Shown in pieces: positions 58,722 through 64,000 of a DNA stretch of 64,000 bases. The DNA comes from Cyclospora cayetanensis. Taxonomy: Eukaryota > Apicomplexa > Conoidasida > Eucoccidiorida > Eimeriidae. The notes beneath the pieces are model-generated. The model was not told the origin of the DNA. It was given only the letters and a program-made list of their open reading frames with translations, and searched no databases. The stretch covers positions 186,001 through 250,000 of the forward strand of contig NW_020312103.1 in assembly GCF_002999335.1 (NCBI RefSeq). Reading direction: 5' to 3'. The translations under genes were made by a program, and so were the position numbers. Each line of letters starts with the position of its first letter. Position 1 is the first letter of the stretch.

Positions 58722-58792
58722 CAAGTGCAAGTCTGCCAACTTATACAGCATGTATTGCATATATGCTGGATGAGTTGGCAGACTTGCACTTG
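58722..58792. repeat. 29-bp imperfect inverted repeat
   Basis: The left arm 58722-58750 and right arm 58764-58792 flank a 13-base spacer. The outer 19 bases (starting CAAGTGCAAGTCTGCCAAC) are perfectly complementary, and the inner part has two mismatches. It lies between two retroelement-derived repeats, so it may be the joint of two inverted element ends. Confidence 0.85.
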
Positions 58793-58889
58793 GTTCCTTT
58801 TCGGTGTCCGTAGGAAGACGCTTTCTTCGAAACACAATACCAGCCTTATCAAAAATTGTTGGGCTGTTCCAAAAAAACATTTTCGTCTC

Positions 58890-59060
58890 CTGCCGGCGTC
58901 CCTCAGAGCTCCGGCATGAGGGTAAAGGAACAGGTAGGGTACCTATAGCTGCACCCTTTAGGCATCCAAAGCGTTCACATCTAGTTGCACGTCGCCTACG
59001 CACAGACAGCTTTACTTCTTATTGTATAGAGCTGACGCTACGCTGCAAAAAGAGCAGCTG
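58890..59060. repeat. dispersed repeat, copy B
   Basis: Matches the 38.2-kb repeat in the same orientation, best over 58955-59045. It also contains a CCCTCAGAGCTCC segment that recurs near 765. The probable source is the LTR or leader of the reverse-oriented chromovirus family. Confidence 0.55.
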
Positions 59061-59292
59061 CACAAACAGCCTCACCAAGCAGACAATTCAACACGCATTT
59101 TCAAATAACTCGAATAGTGTAAGGTGGTGAACTCAAGTGTAAATTAGTCCACCACTGCAAAATTCGGAGGGTGTGTCCACCTGATGGCCACGGGGTATGA
59201 GGCCCTACTTCTTGGATAAGCTCAGGTGTCTACTGTGTTTGACGAGCTTGAAAATATATCACGATCAAGGGCTGACCACTTGACACTTGTTT

Positions 59293-59350
59293 GGAGTGTG
59301 TTTATGTGTGTGTGTGTATGTGTTTGTTTGTTTGTTTGTTTGTTTGTTCG
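59293..59350. repeat. TG / TTTG microsatellite
   Basis: A run of TG dinucleotides passes into five to six tandem TTTG units ending GTTCG. Confidence 0.9.
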
Positions 59351-60069
59351 TGCGAATGAAGCAGCAGATCTAACAGGAGCGCGTGAGTAAGGACAGTTCC
59401 TGCATTGGGCGAAGTTAGCAACACACATAAACCCCTTCGCCATGTCCCCGCCTACAAAATTGGAAAGACGCGGGAAAGCAGGATAACCAGCGTGTTCCTC
59501 AGTCTCCATTGGGCAGAGAATTATGCTAAATGCGGAGCGAGGTGTGCACGAGTCTTCTTCGCATTGCACACATACTGCGTCCTCCAATACCCTATTGCAG
59601 GAACATATCATTTGTCCCTACTTTACCTTGGTTTTGTCCATATTAAATGAATAGTGCTAAACTGCAGAAGCACACAGCCTGGCCCCTTGTTGCCTGGCCG
59701 TCATCAGCAGCGCACAGCCACGACACACACGCATTCCGCGCGATATTACGTTGGCTTTTAGCCCAAGTCCCCATGTGCCAGCTTAACAATTTATGGCTCT
59801 TATTATTATTCATGTGAAGAGCTCAGCTGAGGAATTTATAGACGAAAAAGCCACGACCCCTTACTGAACTGTCACACAGGACATCTGGACAGCCGACGAG
59901 TGTGGGGGCTGAATCTGCAGCCCCAAATGATCCCTTTTGTTTTTTCCTCGTCTTAACACATTTCCCGTTTGCATGCTGCCGCGACTATGATTCAGCCTTA
60001 GGCCGGTTGTCTTTGGCTTCGCTACGCGCTCTGCTGTCGGATCAAGGACCCCCCCGTCGGGTGATCTGA
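59351..60069. other. intergenic, probable promoter of the protease gene
   Basis: No gene recognised. Directly upstream of the first ATG of the ubiquitin-protease model; no specific motif identified. Confidence 0.4.
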
Positions 60070-63000
60070 ATGCTGCATCAACTGGCTGTGCCCTTGCGTC
60101 GCCTGCTACCCCGTGGGTTCAATCAACGTCGAAGTTGTCAAGTCGCGAGCGCGCATTACGGTGTGCGCACTCCGCGGAAATGCCTCTGTGCAGTCCTTAG
60201 TCAAAGGCTCAGGCAGCGGCTAGAGGCTACGCCTCAGGCAAGGGGCCGTCCTTCAAAGACTTCGCGCTCTCTCCTCCCTCCCTCCAGAGCACCTGAAGCC
60301 TTTCCACTGCTGTCACAGCCTCTGACTGCGCCACAGCGGCAGCTGCGTCGCAAGCGCCTCGGTTTCTCCGTGATCGAGGGTGAGCAGAGGCCCCCCGTCC
60401 CCCAGCAGCTACTAAGCAAGGAGCAGCACCTGAGGCTCAGCGGCAAACACACCTTCGCCGCGATTCAGAGCCCTAGTACAACTGGCAATGCTTTTGAAGC
60501 ACGGGGGCAGTCCTCCCCCAGCTGTGGCTGTGCACTCCCCTGGAAGCTCCACGGTTCGGGATTATTACACACGTATCCCGTCTGAATGGGGCCCTTAGAG
60601 ACCCCTATCTCTCCCCTGGCCTACGAGGCTTGAAGGCCACCCCCTAGCAAGCTGCTGCCAGGGGGAATCCTGGAAGTCAGTCCCCCCCATGCAGCAGCAG
60701 CAGCAGCAGCCCTCGGACCAGGGAGGGGTGGCCCCCTGTGAGCTCCCTTGCGATGTGCTCGCTGCATTCATCTCGCCCGTGCAGCTGCCATACTGCTCCC
60801 TTCCCCAGCAGCAGTCGCAGCAGCAGCAGCAGTTGCTGCTACGACACTCTGCCGTGCGGCCTTTTGAAGGCGCGTCTTCGCCAGTGCCTCCTGCGGGTTC
60901 AACAGAGGCGTCGAGGCATCCAGATGGGCGTTCTTTCTCTTTCCAGCAGCAGCAGCAGCAGCTGCTGCTGCTCCAGCCGACTGGACCTCCGGAGGAGGCT
61001 GCAGTGCTTTTCCCGCCCATGAGATTCCACGCGGGAGGTGTCGGGCTAGAGGCCCCAGGAAGGGTCTCATGGGGCCCCCTTGGGGGCCCCCCAGAGGAGG
61101 CGTCACGACGGGCACTGCCTAGCCACGCCTTTGGAGACGGCTGCTCAGAAGCCACGGCTTCTGAAGCCGCCAACATGAGCAGAAGCATTTGTAGTCTGAC
61201 GCAGCCCCTGCCGATCGTGCAGCAGCCTTCAGAAAAGGCTCTCCAGCTGAGGCCGCTAGGGGGCCCAGGGGCCCCCCTTGGGGCCCCGTCGAACTCCCAA
61301 GCAGGGGCCCCCCTGGCCTCCTCGCCGTCGCCGCATGGCTTGCAGCCCCCTACACAGCGCTGGCAGCAGCTCTTGGGAGTTCCTGCTGCTCCGCCCCCCC
61401 TCCCGTCGGGGCCCCCAGCGCCTCCAGTGTCTGCGCAGGGGCCCCCGCTCAACGGGGCAAAGCAATGCGGCCCCGACGGTGTTCTTGGGGGGCCCCCCTC
61501 AGCAGGGCCGTCTGCTGCTGCGGGGGCCCCCCCGTGGGGATCCGTTGCCCAGTCCCCTCAAGAAAAGGAAGCGCTGCTCCAGCAGCTGCATCAGAACGAG
61601 CAAATGCAGCATCAAATCCTCCGAAGCCTACAGCAGCAGCAAAGGCAGCAGCGACGCTGGAGGCGTCTGCTGGAAGCCTGTGAGGGACCGCCCCCCTCCC
61701 CAGTGAATTCTCTCGAGGGTTCCTCGGCAGCACAGGCTGCGTTGCTGCCCTCTTCTGGAGCACTTTTTTCCACGCGGGTGTCTGCCTCGCAGCAAGGAGG
61801 GGCTCAGTTGTCTCTTAGAGAGCCTCTGGAGTCTTCTGAGATCTCTCCGCAGACTGTCGCGGCAGCCGCTCCCACGGCTGCGGCCTGTGCGCCGTCTGGC
61901 GTTCCGGGGGCCCCCCCTCTAGGAAGGGGGGGGGCCCCCCCTATTTGGGGCCTCTTTCCTTACGGGGGCATGCAGGAACTCGCTGCCCCCCCGGCAAAGG
62001 CAGCAGCAGCAGCGGAGACTCCAACAGAGAGTTATTGCCCCCCTCCCTCCGGGGAGCTGTCGACTAGCGCGGCGGCTGCTGCTCCTCCTCCTCAAGTTTC
62101 TTACGCGATGCCTAGTGCGCTGTCGGGTCTGCAAGCTACCGCCTTGACGACTCCGGGGGAGACTTGCCCGCTCGCGTTTGCTGGGGAGGCTTTCGCGAGG
62201 GGATGCCGCTCAGGAGCAGGAAATGCCTTGCGGGGGCTTCCTGAGGGGCCCCTGCTGAGCGCGGATACGCCTGTTGTTGAGCTGTCTGCTCAACAGTTCC
62301 ATGCTTCTCTGCCCGCTGTAGGCGCAGCAACAACAGGAGCAGAAACGAAAGGAGCAACAACGTCTTCACTTCCCTTTGCGTCCACGGGAGCAGCTGGGGT
62401 AGCCTGCGCAGTAGGGGGGGACTGTCGCTCTCTTTCTGAAGCGGCGTGCGCGTGCCTAGTCATGCCGGAAGACAGCAGTGCTTCCCCTCCAGAAGGCTTC
62501 TGCGCAGTACCCCCCCCGTATTCCAAGGCAGCCTCTGCTGGAGGGAGATGTGTGAAGTTTGGAGAAGGAGGCCGTCGTCGGGCTGGACGACGCGTTGCTG
62601 GCAGGAGAGGTGGCAGACGCTCGATGTGTGTTTCGGCTTGTGTGTTGAAAGGGGCTTTTGGAAACGCAAATGTCGATCCCAAACAGTCCAACAGCTCCCC
62701 CCTCGCTCTCAGCAGAAGCCCCTCAGTCGCTCGCACTGCTGCCTGCGCAGTTCTTGGATTCGGCTCTGGCATGCCTGTCCAAACAAAGCTGGCAGAGGTT
62801 TGTCGCTGTGTATGCGGATGTCTTTGTATCGATGGCGATATGTAGATGGGGGTAACTCTTTGTATGTGTGTTGATGTGGATGTGTGTTTCCTCGTGTGTT
62901 TCCCCTTATGTGTGTTCCTTTGTCTGTGTCATTCCTTGTATGTGTCATCCTGTGTATGTGTGTTTCTTTGTGTGTTTCTTTGTGTGTTTCTCTTTGTGTG

Positions 63001-63693
63001 TGTTTCTTTGTCTGTGTCATTTTTTTGTATGTGTAATTCTGTGTATGTGTGTTTCTGTTTATGTGTCTTTCTTTTTGTATGCGTTTCTGTGTCTGTGACA
63101 TTCTTTATATGTGTAATTCTGTTTATGTATGTTTCTCTTTATGTGTGTTTCTTGGTGTGTGTAATTCTTTGTATGTGTGTTTCTGTGTATGTATGTTTCT
63201 GTGTCTCTATGTAGTTCTTTGTATGTGTCATTCTCTGTATGTGTGTTTCTGCGTATGCATGTTGATGTGTAACTGTGTAATTCTTTGTATGTCCCTATGT
63301 ATACGTATGTCAGTATGTGTGTGTGTGGAGTAGGGGCGTTCTTCTCTGTCGTGAACCTTTGTCGTTGCGTTTGCCCTTTCGTTCGGCGGTGCTTCCTCCT
63401 TGTACACTCTCTGGGAATGCAGTTTTTTTGTGGTCATGCTTGATTTAAGACGTTTGATCTCTGTGAGGCTTTTTCTTCTCGGGGATCTTTTTTGGGGGCC
63501 GCCTTGCTGTGTATCTCCCGATCGGACGCTTGTGGTGACTTCGAATCAGCCAGCCTCGAAATGTCATTTATTCTGCCTTTTCAGGATCCTGTGATAGGTC
63601 TGGTGAATCTGGGAGGAGGGAGCTGCTTCCTCAATGTAGTGTTGCAATGCCTTGCGCATATACAGCCGCTTCGTGACTTTTACCTGCATTACG
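60070..63693 (+). CDS. ubiquitin-specific protease, N-terminal part, runs off window
   Basis: A cysteine protease of the USP (UCH family 2) type that removes ubiquitin. Proposed exons: 60070-60379, 60681-62797 and 63585-63693; phases match, and 845 residues are visible. The first about 800 residues are low complexity, rich in Gln, Ala, Pro, Gly and Ser, with CAG-coded Gln runs of up to seven and no domain. The third exon carries the start of the catalytic domain: GLVNLGGGSCFLNVVLQCL, then AHIQPLRDFYLHY, containing the predicted nucleophile Cys. Normal members read NLGNTC, so one residue is inserted between the conserved Asn and the Cys. A GTAAGT donor at 63694 ends the visible coding part; the His box must lie beyond the window. 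The joins of exons 1-2 and 2-3 are inferred from phase and splice consensus only. The low-complexity frame could belong to a separate gene. Confidence 0.6.
62850..63330 (+). repeat. TG/TTTC-rich degenerate tandem array in an intron
   Basis: About 480 bases of irregular TGTGT, TGTATGTG and TTTCTTTG units, strongly G+T on the forward strand with almost no A+C runs. Three forward frames are open, encoding Cys/Val/Phe/Leu-rich pseudo-peptides. It lies within the putative intron between the low-complexity exon and the catalytic exon of the protease. Confidence 0.85.
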
Positions 63694-64000
63694 GTAAGTT
63701 TGCGCAAGAGGATTCGGAGGAGCTTCCGCGTGAAAGCACCCCGGCACAAGTCCTTGCTGACGGCGTGGCTTGCAGGGTGCAGACGCATTCTGTGTGCCAA
63801 CAACAACTCACCAGAGATCCCCTAGCAAGAGGCTTGCTTGGCATGTACTTTTAAAGGCTGAAATTCGTGTTGGACTGCATATTTTGTGCTGTCCAACGTG
63901 ATTTTAAGGGGGGGCGCGCTTGCTCGTCTACTTGCATGCTCATCCCCGCAAACGTATCCGTATGAGCATATATATATATATGTATGTCTGTACAAAATGA
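63694..64000 (+). other. intron of the protease gene up to the window edge
   Basis: Follows the GTAAGT donor. No further exon was recognised. A TA-rich microsatellite lies at about 63967-63982. Confidence 0.5.

Noticed and set aside
60595..61452. Reverse 285-codon ORF rich in Gly, Cys and Ser
   Set aside because: It is the antisense of the CAG-rich low-complexity exon. Repeats of this kind open several frames at once, and the forward frame is much longer and leads toward a protease domain.
62846..63333. Open frames with Cys/Val/Phe-rich peptides
   Set aside because: They are translations of a degenerate TG/TTTC repeat and not real proteins.
1..64000. CRISPR arrays, bacterial operons, ribosome binding sites, phage genes
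   Set aside because: The genes are intron-rich and eukaryotic. No regularly spaced repeats or prokaryotic signals were found.

Overview
The window looks like nuclear DNA of a coccidian apicomplexan, most likely an eimeriid such as Eimeria or Cyclospora. Genes are broken by many short GT-AG introns. Proteins carry Ser/Gln/Ala-rich low-complexity stretches, including CAG-coded Gln runs. Genes lie on both strands with no operons. Gene-poor stretches hold decayed chromovirus-type (Ty3/gypsy) LTR retrotransposons, which are reported from Eimeria genomes. The genus is an inference. No rRNA, tRNA or CRISPR feature could be supported.

Layout. 1-6.5 kb: gene-poor, with a reverse-strand retroelement relic. 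6.5-9.7 kb: RBM34/Nop12-like nucleolar RNA-binding protein (-). 9.9-15.5 kb: several retroelement relics, the best a forward-strand pol at 13.0-15.5 kb. 18.4-22.0 kb: a very long SWEET/MtN3 sugar-transporter-like protein (+). 24.7-30.0 kb: Patched-type RND protein with sterol-sensing domain (+). 30.5-31.8 kb: a small hypothetical ORF (+) ending exactly where a type I membrane protein (-) ends. 34.3-38.0 kb: the most complete retroelement relic (-), with recognisable gag zinc knuckle, protease, reverse transcriptase, RNase H and integrase. 39.5 kb: ZNF706-like small zinc protein (+). 40.8-42.9 kb: very-long-chain enoyl-CoA reductase TECR/TSC13 (-). 43.8-45.1 kb: membrane protein with a possible mitochondrial leader (+). 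46.1-48.6 kb: RsuA-type pseudouridine synthase-like protein whose catalytic motif is altered (-). 50.1-57.3 kb: ABCF3/GCN20-type ABC ATPase with 16 exons (+). 57.3-60 kb: repeats and retroelement scraps. 60.1 kb to the right edge: ubiquitin-specific protease with a long low-complexity N-terminus (+, runs off the window).

Multi-exon models were built by hand, by requiring consensus splice sites, matching phase at every junction and continuity of the protein family alignment. Six models (RBM34-like, SWEET, Patched, TECR, RsuA-like, ABCF3) close without a phase conflict. The genes are housekeeping or membrane functions (ribosome biogenesis, translation control, fatty-acid elongation, sugar or sterol transport, deubiquitination). 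I see no shared pathway or gene-cluster logic. The most notable observations are the RsuA-like protein lacking the catalytic Asp with a long hairpin in its 5' flank, the oversized SWEET protein, the altered Cys box of the protease, and the layered retroelement graveyard.
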